From Paracoccaceae bacterium (GTDB lineage: Bacteria; Pseudomonadota; Alphaproteobacteria; Rhodobacterales; Rhodobacteraceae), in NCBI GenBank assembly GCA_003564655.1, contig PXES01000066.1, forward strand, positions 1 to 10,802: a stretch of 10,802 nucleotides of DNA, given 5' to 3'. Under the pieces are notes generated by a model that saw only the letters and a list, made by a program, of their open reading frames with translations, was not told the origin of the DNA and searched no databases. Positions 1-10,536 of the stretch are shown here, in pieces; the first letter of the stretch is position 1; each line of letters starts with the position of its first letter. The position numbers and the translations under genes were made by a program.

Positions 1-549
1 GCGCAGGCCAAGGACGGGCGGATGCATATCCTTGCCGAGATGTCCAAGGCCATCAGCGCGCCCTCCGGCTTCAGCCAGTATGCGCCCAAGATCGAGACCA
101 TGCAGGTCCCGACCGACAAGATCCGCGAAGTGATCGGCACGGGCGGCAAGGTCATCCGCGAGATCGTCGAAGTTTCGGGCGCCAAGGTCGATATCAACGA
201 CGATGGCATCATCAAGATCGCGTCCAACGACCAGGAGGCCATCAAGAAGGCGCATGACATGATCTACGCCATCGTGGCCGAGCCGGAGGGGGGTCAGATC
301 TATACCGGCAAGGTCGTCAAACTGGTGGATTTCGGCGCCTTCGTGAACTTCTTCGGCAAGCGCGACGGGCTGGTGCATGTCTCCCAGATCGAGAACCGCC
401 GCCTGAACCACCCCTCGGACGTGCTGAAAGAGGGGCAAGAGGTGAAGGTCAAACTGCTGGGCTTCGATGATCGCGGCAAGGTCCGGCTGGCCATGAAAAT
501 GGTCGATCAGGCGACCGGGCAGGAGATCACGGCGGAAAACGCCGACTGA
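1..549 (+). CDS. pnp: Polynucleotide phosphorylase, C-terminal part (5' end outside window)
   Basis: PNPase degrades RNA 3' to 5' by phosphorolysis, releasing nucleoside diphosphates, and is a usual partner in the RNA degradosome. Only the last 182 residues are present; the frame is open from base 1, so the ATG at 22 is internal. What remains is the end of the second RNase PH region (the HILAEM stretch), then a KH domain with the RNA-binding loop IGTGGK near residues 45-50 of the fragment. An S1 domain follows, beginning near [18 protein letters not shown] and ending near VRLAMK, then a short acidic tail. The full protein is usually about 700 residues, so roughly three quarters lies upstream. 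The stop is followed within 25 bases by a strong hairpin, so pnp ends its transcript here. The identification is secure because the KH-S1 order and motifs are family-specific. Confidence 0.97.
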   Translation, partial: AQAKDGRMHILAEMSKAISAPSGFSQYAPKIETMQVPTDKIREVIGTGGKVIREIVEVSGAKVDINDDGIIKIASNDQEAIKKAHDMIYAIVAEPEGGQIYTGKVVKLVDFGAFVNFFGKRDGLVHVSQIENRRLNHPSDVLKEGQEVKVKLLGFDDRGKVRLAMKMVDQATGQEITAENAD

Positions 550-573
550 TCGCCCGATCACGCGAGATGAGGC

Positions 574-600
574 AAGGCCCCGGCGCATCGCCGGGGCCTT
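574..600 (+). terminator. Intrinsic terminator after pnp
   Basis: An 11-bp perfect stem (AAGGCCCCGGC with its complement) closes a 5-base loop, beginning 24 bases after the pnp stop. The 3' arm ends in TT and is followed by GTGCGTTCTT, a weak T-rich run. The A's opposite the T's also give partial activity on the other strand, but no minus-strand gene needs it. It separates pnp from the ABC operon. Confidence 0.85.
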
Positions 601-626
601 GTGCGTTCTTGCCGCGCGGCGCCTGC

Positions 627-654
627 TTGAGCCTGAATGTGGCTGCGCTAGACT
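627..654 (+). promoter_or_regulatory. Predicted sigma-70-type promoter of the ABC/lipocalin operon
   Basis: The -35 candidate TTGAGC (627-632) and -10 candidate TAGACT (649-654) are 16 bases apart, and each matches four of six consensus bases. GCTAGACT is a form often seen in alphaproteobacterial promoters. It lies just after the pnp terminator and would start a transcript near 661, leaving a leader of about 85 bases before the ATPase ATG. It is prediction from sequence only. Confidence 0.5.
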
Positions 655-680
655 TCCGCGTGTCACAACGCCCCGGACCG

Positions 681-749
681 ATGCCCATCATGCTGCCTGC
701 CGCCCTGCCCCGCCGCCACACCCCGCAAGACGCGCGGCCCCGCGTATGA
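681..749 (+). other. Possible 22-residue leader peptide overlapping the ATPase start
   Basis: A short reading frame starts with ATG at 681 and stops with TGA at 747-749, so its stop overlaps the ATPase ATG (746-748) in the arrangement ATGA. The peptide is rich in Pro, Arg and Ala. The ATPase start has no visible Shine-Dalgarno sequence, so termination-reinitiation coupling would explain how it is translated. Against this, the leader has only a weak CGGA upstream, and short open frames are common at this GC content. I list it as a candidate, not an established gene. Confidence 0.25.
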
Positions 750-1414
750 CCGCGCTCGCGCTGGAACACATTCACAAGAGCTTTCCCAGCGCCGAAGGGC
801 CGGTGCCCGTACTGCGTGGCGTGTCGATGACCCTCGCCCCCGGCACGGCGCACGCGCTGACCGGCGAGAGCGGCAGCGGCAAATCGACGCTCCTGCACAT
901 CGCGGCGGGGCTCGAGACTGCCGATGCGGGCGACGTGCGCGTCGCCGGAACCGCGCTTGGCGCGCTGGACGAGGCCGGACGCGCGGCGCTGCGGCGCGGT
1001 CGCGTCGGGCTTGTGTTTCAGCAGTTCAACCTGATCCCCTCGTTAAACGTCGCTGCCAATCTGGCGTTTCAGGCTCGTCTTGCCGGGCGGTATGATGCGG
1101 GCTTCGTCGCGCATCTGACCGCGCGGCTGGGGCTTGACGGGCTTGGCGCGCGCTACCCCGAACAGCTTTCCGGCGGGCAGGTGCAGCGCGTGGCGATCGG
1201 GCGTTGCCTTGCCGCGCGGCCCGAACTGGTGCTGGCCGACGAGCCGACGGGCAATCTGGACGAGGCGACGGGCGACCGCGTGCTCGACCTGATGCTGGAG
1301 CTGACCGCCGAGGCCGGGGCGGCGTTGCTGCTTGTCACCCACTCGCCGCGCCTCGCCGCGCGCTGCGACACGCGCCACCACCTGCGCGCCGGGCTTCTCG
1401 AGGATACGGCATGA
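746..1414 (+). CDS. ABC transporter ATP-binding protein, LolD/MacB/AttE type
   Basis: This 222-residue cytoplasmic ATPase would power the FtsX-type permease encoded next. All nucleotide-binding motifs are intact: Walker [10 protein letters not shown] (40-48), Q-loop at Gln92 ([12 protein letters not shown]), signature LSGGQ (141-145), Walker B LVLADEP (161-167), GNLD D-loop (169-172) and switch His199. The 'FNLIPSLN' and 'DEPTGNLD' wording is typical of the LolD/MacB/FtsE group, which drives extraction or mechanotransmission rather than import. ATG 746 is the first start in frame after the predicted promoter; the open frame reaches back to a TTG at 599, but that lies inside the pnp terminator. 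No clear ribosome binding site precedes the ATG, and translation may be coupled to a short upstream frame. Its stop overlaps the permease start by 4 nt (ATGA). The substrate is unknown. Confidence 0.94.
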   Translation: MTALALEHIHKSFPSAEGPVPVLRGVSMTLAPGTAHALTGESGSGKSTLLHIAAGLETADAGDVRVAGTALGALDEAGRAALRRGRVGLVFQQFNLIPSLNVAANLAFQARLAGRYDAGFVAHLTARLGLDGLGARYPEQLSGGQVQRVAIGRCLAARPELVLADEPTGNLDEATGDRVLDLMLELTAEAGAALLLVTHSPRLAARCDTRHHLRAGLLEDTA

Positions 1415-3798
1415 CGCGCGCCACCTTCGTAGCCTTCCTGTCGCATTGGTGGCGCAACAAGCTCCAACTGGCGATGCTGCTTGCGGGCCTCGCACTTGCG
1501 ACTGCGCTCTGGTCGGGGGTGCAGGCGCTCAACACCGAGGCCCGCGCCGCCTACGCCACCGCCGAGGCGCTGCTCTCCGAGGACGGCGCGGCGCAGCTCG
1601 AGCACCCCTCGGGGCAAATGGCACAGGACCGCTTTGTCGAATTGCGCCGCGCTGGCTGGCTGGTGTCGCCCGTTCTGGAAGGGCGCGCCGATCTGGGGGA
1701 GACCCGCGTGACACTGATCGGCATCGAGCCGCTGACCGCGCCCCCCGGTGCAGGTCCCGCTCTGGCGGCTCAGGATCTGGAGGGCTTCGTCGCGGGCACG
1801 GGCTTCGCCCACCCCCAGACCCTGCGCGAAATCGGCACCAGCGCGCTCGACCTGCGGCCCAGCAACGCCGTGCCCGTGGGCAGCGTGCTGGTCGATATCG
1901 GCACCGCCCAGCGCCTGCTCGAGACCGACCGCATCAGCCATCTGACCGTCAACCCCGACCAGCCCGCCGGGCTGCGCCCGCTGAATGAGGTCGCGCCAGA
2001 TCTGCGGCGCATCCCCCCGGGCGAGGGGGCCGAGCTGGGCGGGCTGACCGAATCCTTTCACCTCAACCTCACGGCCTTCGGGCTGCTGTCCTTCGCCGTG
2101 GGGCTGTTCATCGTGCACTCCGCCGTGGGCCTCGCCTTCGAGCAGCGCCGGGGCATGTTCCGCACCCTGCGCGCGCTGGGGCTGCCGCTGCGGGTGCTGA
2201 CGCTGGCGCTGGTGGCCGAGATGCTGGTCTTCGCGCTGATTGCCGGGGCGGCGGGGCTGGTGCTGGGGCATGTGCTGGCCTCGCTGCTGATGCCGGATGT
2301 GGCGCTGACGCTGCGCGGGCTTTACGGCGCGCCGGTGCCGGGCGCATTGCAGTTCAACCCGCAATGGGCACTGGCAGGGCTGGGGATGACGCTCGCCGGG
2401 ACGGCCATCGCGGGCGGGCAGGCGCTGTGGCGGCTGTGGCATCTGCCGGTGCTGGCCCCTGCCCGCCCGCGCGCCTGGGCGCAGGCCTCGCGGCGGGGCC
2501 TGCGGGTGCAGGCGGGCATCGCACTGGCGCTGGGGCTGGTGGCGCTGATCCTCGCCCTGCGCCCCGAGGGCGGGCTGGTCGCGGGCTTCGCGCTGCTGGC
2601 GGCGGCGCTGCTGGCGGCGGCGCTGGCCGTGCCCGTGTTGCTCAGCGCCATGCTTTCCGTGGCCGAGCGCCGCGCGCGTGGCCCGCTGGCGCAATGGTTC
2701 TGGGCCGACAGCCGCCAGAACCTGCCACGCCTGTCGCTGGCGCTGATGGCGCTGATGCTGGCGCTGGCGGCGAATATCGGCGTCGGCACAATGGTCGCGA
2801 GCTTCCGCGCGACCTTCATCGACTGGCTCGACCTGCGGCTGGTGGCCGAGGTCAATGTCCTGCCCGCCAATGCGGAAGAGGCCGCGCGGCTGGAGCCCTT
2901 CCTCGCCGCGCGCACCGACGCGGTGTTGCCCATGCTGCGCATCGACGCCACGCTGGAAGGGCAGCCCGGGCAGGTCTATGCCATGAAGGACCACGCCACC
3001 TTTCGCGACAACTGGCCGCTGATCGCGCCTGTGCCGCAGGTCTGGGACCGGCTGGCCGCCGGCGAGGGCGTATTGGTCAACGAGCAACTCTACCGCCGGG
3101 CGGGGCTGGACCCGGGCGCGGACAGGCTCGCCCTGCCGGGGCAGGACCCGCTGCCCGTGCTGGGTGCCTACCCCGATTACGGCAACCCGCTGGCGCAGGC
3201 GGTGATCGCGTTGCCCCGGTTCCAGGACGCCTATCCCGGCGCGCCCGTCCGGCAATTCGCCCTGCGCACGGATAACCCGCAAGCGCTGATCGCCGCGCTG
3301 CAGGACGAGTTCGGCCTGAGTGCCGCGCAGATCACCGATCAGGCGCAGGCGAAGGAGTTGTCCATGGCGATCTTCGAGCGGACCTTCGTCATCACCCGTG
3401 CGCTGAATGTGCTGACCCTGTCCGTGGCGGCGCTGGCACTCTTTGCCGCCCTGGTGACGCTGGCGGGGATGCGGCTCACGCAACTCGCGCCGCTCTGGGC
3501 GTTGGGGCTGACCCCGCGCCATCTGGCGGGGCTGGAATTGGCGCGCGCGCTGGTGCTCGGCGCGCTGACGCTGCTGCTCGCCCTGCCAGTGGGGCTGATG
3601 CTGGCGCAGGTGCTGCTGGCGGTTATCAATGTGCAGGCCTTTGGCTGGCGGCTGCCGTTGCAGGTGTTCCCGGGCGACTGGGCACGGCTGGCACTCTGGG
3701 CCGGGCTCGCCGTGCTGGCCGCGGCCAGCCTGCCCGCGCTGCGGCTGTGGCGCGACGGGCCAGCGCAACTCTTGAGGGGTTTCGCGCATGAACGCTAG
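1411..3798 (+). CDS. FtsX-type ABC transporter permease (two fused FtsX modules)
   Basis: This 795-residue inner-membrane permease is the partner of the preceding ATPase. Hydrophobic segments fall in the order expected for two fused FtsX modules. TM1 (about 18-40) is followed by a periplasmic region to about 215. A cluster of segments follows: about 218-245, 262-292, 318-338, 366-383, 388-416 and 438-462. A second periplasmic region runs to about 655, and three final segments lie at about 662-686, 708-738 and 757-778. The cytoplasmic elements [12 protein letters not shown] (250-261) and [13 protein letters not shown] (692-704) are the usual ATPase-contacting loops. A GAGGA ribosome site lies 6 bases before the ATG, and the start overlaps the ATPase stop by 4 nt. 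The gene also overlaps the lipocalin gene by 11 nt, so the three are probably co-translated. In AttF/AttG-type systems the halves may be separate genes; here they are one. Codon use is strongly GC-biased, which leaves long spurious open frames on the other strand. Confidence 0.92.
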   Translation: MTRATFVAFLSHWWRNKLQLAMLLAGLALATALWSGVQALNTEARAAYATAEALLSEDGAAQLEHPSGQMAQDRFVELRRAGWLVSPVLEGRADLGETRVTLIGIEPLTAPPGAGPALAAQDLEGFVAGTGFAHPQTLREIGTSALDLRPSNAVPVGSVLVDIGTAQRLLETDRISHLTVNPDQPAGLRPLNEVAPDLRRIPPGEGAELGGLTESFHLNLTAFGLLSFAVGLFIVHSAVGLAFEQRRGMFRTLRALGLPLRVLTLALVAEMLVFALIAGAAGLVLGHVLASLLMPDVALTLRGLYGAPVPGALQFNPQWALAGLGMTLAGTAIAGGQALWRLWHLPVLAPARPRAWAQASRRGLRVQAGIALALGLVALILALRPEGGLVAGFALLAAALLAAALAVPVLLSAMLSVAERRARGPLAQWFWADSRQNLPRLSLALMALMLALAANIGVGTMVASFRATFIDWLDLRLVAEVNVLPANAEEAARLEPFLAARTDAVLPMLRIDATLEGQPGQVYAMKDHATFRDNWPLIAPVPQVWDRLAAGEGVLVNEQLYRRAGLDPGADRLALPGQDPLPVLGAYPDYGNPLAQAVIALPRFQDAYPGAPVRQFALRTDNPQALIAALQDEFGLSAAQITDQAQAKELSMAIFERTFVITRALNVLTLSVAALALFAALVTLAGMRLTQLAPLWALGLTPRHLAGLELARALVLGALTLLLALPVGLMLAQVLLAVINVQAFGWRLPLQVFPGDWARLALWAGLAVLAAASLPALRLWRDGPAQLLRGFAHER

Positions 3799-4852
3799 AG
3801 CGATGGTCATCACACTGGCGAGCTTGCTGCTGGGCGCGCCCTATCCGGGCACTGCGCAAGGCTTCGCGGGGCTCGGCACCGATGCCGAGGGCTTCGCGGT
3901 CCCGCAGCGCGGCACCCCTCTGGCCTTTCCGAAGGATCATGGCGCGCATCCCGACTACCGGATCGAATGGTGGTATCTGACCGCCACGCTCGACGGCGCG
4001 GGCGGGCAGGAATACGGCGTGCAATGGACGCTCTTCCGCTCGGCCCTGGCGCCCAGCGAGGCCGAAGGCTGGGACAGCCCGCAAGTCTGGATGGGCCATG
4101 CCGGGCTGACCACGGCAGAGGCGCATTTCAGCGCCGAGCGCTTCGCCCGTGGCGGCACGGGGCAGGCGGGGGGGACCATCGACCCCTTTGTCGCGCATAT
4201 TGACGACTGGCACATGATCAGCCGCGCGGCGGAGGGCGCCGACGCCTATGACGCGCTCCGCGCTCACGCGCGCGGCGCGGATTTCAGCTTTGATCTCGAC
4301 TTCGACGCCGAGGGCCCGCTGGTCAAGCACGGCGACGACGGCTATTCCATGAAGTCCGCCGAAGGCCAGGCGAGCTACTACTACTCGCAGCCCTTCTACC
4401 GAGTCACTGGCACACTGCATCTGCCTGACGGGCCGGTCGAGGTCACCGGGCAGGGCTGGCTCGACCGCGAATGGTCCAGCCAGCCGCTGGCCGAGGATCA
4501 GGCAGGCTGGGACTGGGTGTCGCTGAGCTTCGACGATGGTCACCGCATGATGGGCTTCCAGCTGCGCGGCACGCAGACCTTCACCGCAGGCACCTGGATC
4601 ACGCCTTCGGGCGACCCGACCCCGCTGCCTGACGGCGCGCTGCGCTTCACCCCGCTCGCACACACGCAAATCGACGCGCGTCGCGTGCCGACAAGCTGGC
4701 GGATCGAGTGGCCCGAGGGCGAGCTCGATATCGAGACCGAGCCGCTGAACCCCCGCGCCTGGATGGACCTGTCCATCAGCTACTGGGAAGGCCCGCTGCG
4801 GTTTTCCGGCAGCCATTCCGGCCGCGGCTATCTGGAAATGACTGGATACTGA
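3788..4852 (+). CDS. Exported lipocalin-like protein, AttH/CrtC family
   Basis: The 354-residue protein belongs to the double-lipocalin family often labelled 'predicted secreted hydrolase', 'AttH' or 'carotenoid 1,2-hydratase'. Residues 1-24 look like a signal peptide (hydrophobic [13 protein letters not shown], likely cleavage near GTAQ), giving a periplasmic protein. There is no Cys for lipid attachment. Family marks are [17 protein letters not shown] (49-65), [12 protein letters not shown] (223-234) with GWDW (240-243), YWEG (332-335) and a C-terminal [16 protein letters not shown] (3774-3779) sits 8 bases before the ATG, supporting this start. Its position as the third overlapping gene of an ABC operon suggests that it binds or hands over the hydrophobic substrate of the transporter, as proposed for AttH. 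No photosynthesis or carotenoid gene is near, so a CrtC-like hydratase role is unlikely. The substrate is not known. Confidence 0.88.
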   Translation: MNARAMVITLASLLLGAPYPGTAQGFAGLGTDAEGFAVPQRGTPLAFPKDHGAHPDYRIEWWYLTATLDGAGGQEYGVQWTLFRSALAPSEAEGWDSPQVWMGHAGLTTAEAHFSAERFARGGTGQAGGTIDPFVAHIDDWHMISRAAEGADAYDALRAHARGADFSFDLDFDAEGPLVKHGDDGYSMKSAEGQASYYYSQPFYRVTGTLHLPDGPVEVTGQGWLDREWSSQPLAEDQAGWDWVSLSFDDGHRMMGFQLRGTQTFTAGTWITPSGDPTPLPDGALRFTPLAHTQIDARRVPTSWRIEWPEGELDIETEPLNPRAWMDLSISYWEGPLRFSGSHSGRGYLEMTGY

Positions 4853-4886
4853 TCACGCCGCGCTTCGCTGAGCCTGCGGCAGTCAT

Positions 4887-4956
4887 GAGTATTTCGGGCA
4901 AGAAAATGCAGTCAAGGCCGCGCGGACCCGCCCGCATTTTCTTGCCGCAAATACTC
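4887..4956. repeat. Inverted pair of a GAGTATTT...CAAGAAAATG intergenic repeat
   Basis: The left arm (4887-4909) and right arm (4934-4956) are 23-base copies of one motif in opposite orientation, separated by 24 bases. Twenty-one of 23 positions pair; the two adjacent mismatches are C4895/C4948 and G4896/G4947. The motif is GAGTATTT, two variable bases, then GGCAAGAAAATG, and is much more AT-rich than its surroundings. The left arm begins 34 bases after the lipocalin stop and lies in the sense direction. As RNA it would form a long hairpin but has no following T-run, so it is not a standard terminator. A third, solitary copy is at 10488-10509. Confidence 0.8.
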
Positions 4957-4986
4957 GCAGGGGTGAATGCGCGCAACGCGCGCAGA

Positions 4987-5016
4987 GGGGGCGGCAGCCC
5001 CCAGCGACGCTGCCGC
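4987..5016. other. Two overlapping GC-rich hairpins in the fadH upstream region
   Basis: GGGGGC (4987-4992) pairs with GCCCCC (4997-5002) around a GGCA loop. GCGGCAGC (4991-4998) can instead pair with GCTGCCGC (5009-5016). The two structures share bases and are mutually exclusive. On the minus strand they lie 5' to the right arm of the neighbouring repeat, so they may belong to the same composite repeat element. A regulatory role for fadH is possible but nothing shows it. Confidence 0.4.
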
Positions 5017-5026
5017 GACAGGGTGA

Positions 5027-7120
<2,094 letters not shown>

Positions 7121-7154
7121 TCCCGAATTGCAGCCGCCCCTACAGCGCAGGGGC

Positions 7155-7208
7155 AAGCGCCCGCGAGGGTAGCATGGGCGGGCGGATCGGCTACGCTCGC
7201 GGGCGCTT
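7155..7208. terminator. Probable bidirectional terminator between fadH and bpt
   Basis: A 13-bp perfect stem (AAGCGCCCGCGAG, 7155-7167, with 7196-7208) continues after one G/G mismatch into a further 5 bp (7169-7173 with 7190-7194), closing a 16-base loop. The 3' arm runs into TTTC on the plus strand, and the 5' arm begins with AA, giving a short T-run on the minus strand. It lies between the convergent ends of fadH and bpt and probably serves both. The tails are short, so efficiency is uncertain. Confidence 0.7.
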
Positions 7209-7241
7209 TCATTCGCCCGGTAACGCGGCGGCCCGAACGTC

Positions 7242-8099
7242 CTAGATCTCGCGCGCTGTGCGGCGGGGTGCGACGGGCGCGCTCAGGCTCTCGGGCATGG
7301 TGAGACCCGCCACCTGCTCGGCGATGGGTTTGATCGAAAGCGGATGCGTCGTGCGCGCATAGGCGTCACGCGATTCGAAGCCGTGCCAGCGATCGCGGTG
7401 ATACACTTCCAGCGCCGCGAAGCCTGCCTTGTAATCCATCTTCGGGCTGCCGGGCCCCCAATAGCCCAGATAAACATAAGGAAGCCCCAGCTTGCGCGCC
7501 AGCGCCACATGATCGAGGATCATGTAGCTGCCCAGCGAGTCGCGCGCATGTGCGGGGTCGAAAAAGGAATAGACCAGACTCAACCCGTCATCGAGCACAT
7601 CGGTCAGGCACACCGCCCGCAGATCGCCCTGCACCCGCCCGCCCGGGGTGCGATATTCGAGGATGCGTGTGCGCACTGGCGTTTCCTCGACCATCGCGGC
7701 GAATTCGAACACATCCATATCCGCCATGCCGCCATCGGCGTGGCGCGCATCCAGATAGCGACGGAACAGGTCGAACTGATCCTCGGTCGCCCAGGAACTG
7801 GTGACATGCCGCTCGAGATGCGCATTGCGTCGCAGCATCCGCCGCTGCGAGCGTGATGGCGTGAAATCCGCCACCCGGATACGCGCTGACAGGCAGGCGC
7901 AGCACTCTGCGCAGGCGGGACGGTAAAGGACATTCTGCGACCGCCGGAAGCCCTGCTTCGAGAGCGTGTCGTTCATCGCCTCGGCCTGATCGCCCTGCAG
8001 TGCCGTGAACAGCTTGCGTTCCATCCGGCCCGGCAGGTACGGGCAGGGTTGCGGCGCAGTCACGTAGAACTGTGGAATCGTCGGCAGGCTGTGGCGCAT
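7242..8099 (-). CDS. bpt: Aminoacyl-tRNA-protein transferase (Bpt, bacterial ATE1-like)
   Basis: Bpt moves an amino acid (leucine in characterised members) from its tRNA to the N-terminus of proteins beginning with Asp or Glu, marking them for ClpAP by the N-end rule. It acts in the cytoplasm. The 285 residues carry the N-terminal ATE domain with [10 protein letters not shown] (16-25) and the cysteine group C63, C66, C67, C69 in [16 protein letters not shown]. The C-terminal GNAT-like half contains YSFFDP (177-182), [10 protein letters not shown] (189-198), YVYLGYW (208-214) and KMDYKAGF (220-227), all usual in the family. Older annotation calls it arginyl-tRNA-protein transferase. It lies 74 nt after the RDD gene on the same strand and may share its transcript or have its own promoter. 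The shared hairpin downstream ends it. One oddity is Cys67, where I recall Arg in related proteins. Confidence 0.94.
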   Translation of the reverse strand: MRHSLPTIPQFYVTAPQPCPYLPGRMERKLFTALQGDQAEAMNDTLSKQGFRRSQNVLYRPACAECCACLSARIRVADFTPSRSQRRMLRRNAHLERHVTSSWATEDQFDLFRRYLDARHADGGMADMDVFEFAAMVEETPVRTRILEYRTPGGRVQGDLRAVCLTDVLDDGLSLVYSFFDPAHARDSLGSYMILDHVALARKLGLPYVYLGYWGPGSPKMDYKAGFAALEVYHRDRWHGFESRDAYARTTHPLSIKPIAEQVAGLTMPESLSAPVAPRRTAREI

Positions 8100-8130
8100 G
8101 TCTCGGTCATTTGCTGACGCTTGGTCGTCA

Positions 8131-8159
8131 AAGGTAGCAAGGCTTTACACAAAGGCCAA
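8131..8159 (-). promoter_or_regulatory. Weak candidate promoter for bpt
   Basis: On the minus strand TTGGCC (8159-8154) and TACCTT (8136-8131) are 17 bases apart in the 74-base gap before bpt. The -35 matches four of six bases but the -10 only three. It would start a transcript about 25 bases before the ATG. Read-through from the upstream genes is equally possible. Confidence 0.25.
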
Positions 8160-8173
8160 GCCCTGTTGCGCGG

Positions 8174-8608
8174 TCAGTCCGGCGCCATGCGGTGCAACAT
8201 CGTCGTGCCGATCAGCGTGTCGTTCAGCCCCTGCCGGTAGGGGGTCACGAGGATCATCACGATTGAAGCGATCTGCGCCGGGAAGACCAGCCATTGCCCG
8301 GCGTGGATGGTGCTGTAATAGAACGCCGTCAGCGCATCGGGCGCGCGCCCGTCCAGACCGCGCCATTTCAGTGCCGTGACCATCATGCCCAGCGTCGCGC
8401 CGTAGCGCGCCAGCATCACGGTACGATAGGCGATAGAGACCATGGCAAACAGCACTGGCAGGAAGAACGCCCCCAGAAACAGCGTCATGACCAGCGCCAC
8501 GACGGTCAACACCAGCGTCACAACGACATCCAGCGCCCAGGCCAAGGCCCGCTTGAGCGGCACGTCATTGTAGAATTCTGGCTGGAACTCGGGGTCGGGC
8601 AGGGTCAT
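8174..8608 (-). CDS. RDD family membrane protein
   Basis: This is a 144-residue inner-membrane protein with the three residues that name the family: Arg20 and Asp27 in PLKRALAWALD at the start of the first helix, and Asp130 in QGLNDTLIGT near the C-terminus. Hydrophobic segments lie at about 22-44, 46-66 and 102-122. RDD proteins are of largely unknown function; some members are linked to ion exchange. The start overlaps the ybaK-like stop by 4 nt (ATGA), so translation is probably coupled. The bpt gene follows on the same strand. A role with either neighbour cannot be read from the sequence. Confidence 0.9.
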   Translation of the reverse strand: MTLPDPEFQPEFYNDVPLKRALAWALDVVVTLVLTVVALVMTLFLGAFFLPVLFAMVSIAYRTVMLARYGATLGMMVTALKWRGLDGRAPDALTAFYYSTIHAGQWLVFPAQIASIVMILVTPYRQGLNDTLIGTTMLHRMAPD

Positions 8609-9071
8609 TCCGTGAAATCCGCTGGCGTTGCGTCTGCCAGCGAAATAAGCCGTTCGGGCGCGATTGAAAAGACGTGGCGCGGGGTGCCCGCTGCCGCCCA
8701 GACCAGATCGAACTCCAGCAGCCGCGGGTCAATCCATGTCCGCGTCGGCGTCAGATGGCCGATCGGTGCGACACCGCCGATGGCAAAGCCTGTCACCGCA
8801 CGCACCAGCGCGGCATCGGCGCGGCCCAGCGCCTCGCCCGCCAGCGCCGAGGCCTTGTCGGCGCTGACCCGGTTGCCGCCCGCTGTCAGGAACAGCCGCA
8901 CCGCGCCCGATGCGGCACCCGCGAAGATGATCGACTTCACGATCTGGTCGAGTTCGCAGCCGCAGGCGGCCGCGGCGAGTTCCGCCGTGCGGCTTTCGCC
9001 GGGCTCGATGATCGTGTCGGGCAGCCCGGCCTCGGCCAGTGCGCGGGCAACACGGGCGCGCGACTTGCTCA

Positions 9072-9072
<1 letters not shown>
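8605..9072 (-). CDS. YbaK/EbsC-type aminoacyl-tRNA deacylase
   Basis: The 155-residue protein belongs to the YbaK/ProX superfamily, which hydrolyses wrongly charged aminoacyl-tRNAs in trans (YbaK clears Cys-tRNA-Pro; other branches clear Ala, Ser or Thr). Visible family features are ESRTAELAAAACGCELDQIVKSIIF (in two parts, ESRTAELAAAA at 26-36 and LDQIVKSIIF at 41-50) with the conserved Lys46, GNRVSADK (66-73), and TGFAIGGVAPIGH (94-106), the glycine-rich substrate loop. The subgroup and its tRNA specificity cannot be fixed by eye. Its ATG overlaps the aminotransferase stop by a single base (TGATG), and it overlaps the RDD gene by 4 nt, placing it in the middle of a three-gene coupled unit. 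Confidence 0.9.
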
Positions 9073-10394
<1,322 letters not shown>

Positions 10395-10410
10395 GGCGTA
10401 TCTCCCTGCG

Positions 10411-10432
10411 GCATAATTTGATCAAATTATGC
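10411..10432. promoter_or_regulatory. Perfect 22-bp palindrome, probable operator of the aminotransferase
   Basis: The half-site GCATAATTTGA is followed directly by its exact reverse complement, with TGATCA at the centre. It is strikingly AT-rich in this GC-rich sequence and lies 16 bases upstream of the aminotransferase ATG. It overlaps the likely -10 and the start of transcription. The form (symmetric, TTGATCAA core) suits a dimeric repressor such as a GntR-family protein, but no regulator gene is in the window to support a name. Confidence 0.75.
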
Positions 10433-10455
10433 ACCAGAACCATCACCAGATACAA
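10426..10455 (-). promoter_or_regulatory. Candidate promoter of the aminotransferase unit, overlapping the palindrome
   Basis: On the minus strand TTGTAT (10455-10450) and CATAAT (10431-10426) are 18 bases apart. The -10 matches five of six consensus bases and is part of the palindrome, so a protein bound there would block RNA polymerase. The -35 matches only TTG, so the promoter may be weak or need activation. Confidence 0.4.
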
Positions 10456-10487
10456 GCCCAGCGACTGCCGGATGCCGCGCCGGGCCT

Positions 10488-10509
10488 CATTTTCTTGCCG
10501 GAAATACTC
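10488..10509 (-). repeat. Solitary copy of the GAGTATTT...CAAGAAAATG repeat
   Basis: Read on the minus strand, it has GAGTATTT, two variable bases (CC) and GGCAAGAAAATG, matching the arms at 4887-4909 and 4934-4956 except at the variable pair. It begins 27 bases after the dctM stop in the sense direction of that gene, the same placement as the left arm after the lipocalin gene. No inverted partner is nearby. Confidence 0.75.
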
Positions 10510-10536
10510 AGTTCAAACGACGCGCGGGGCTGCCGG

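Noticed and set aside
599..745. A longer N-terminus for the ABC ATPase starting at TTG 599.
   Set aside because: The start would lie in the pnp terminator and ahead of the predicted promoter, and the added 49 residues resemble nothing in ABC ATPases, whose N-termini begin close to the sequence at 746.
1153..3813. An 886-codon open frame on the minus strand.
   Set aside because: It lies fully antisense to the ATPase and permease, is made of Gln/Arg/His-rich low-complexity sequence, and shows no domain. At this GC content antisense frames without stops are common.
3788..4852. Carotenoid 1,2-hydratase (CrtC) as the function of the lipocalin gene.
   Set aside because: The fold family is shared, but the gene is in an ABC operon and no carotenoid or photosynthesis gene is present in the window.
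4887..4956. The inverted repeat as an insertion sequence remnant or a standard terminator.
   Set aside because: There is no transposase fragment or target duplication that I can see, and no T-run after the stem.
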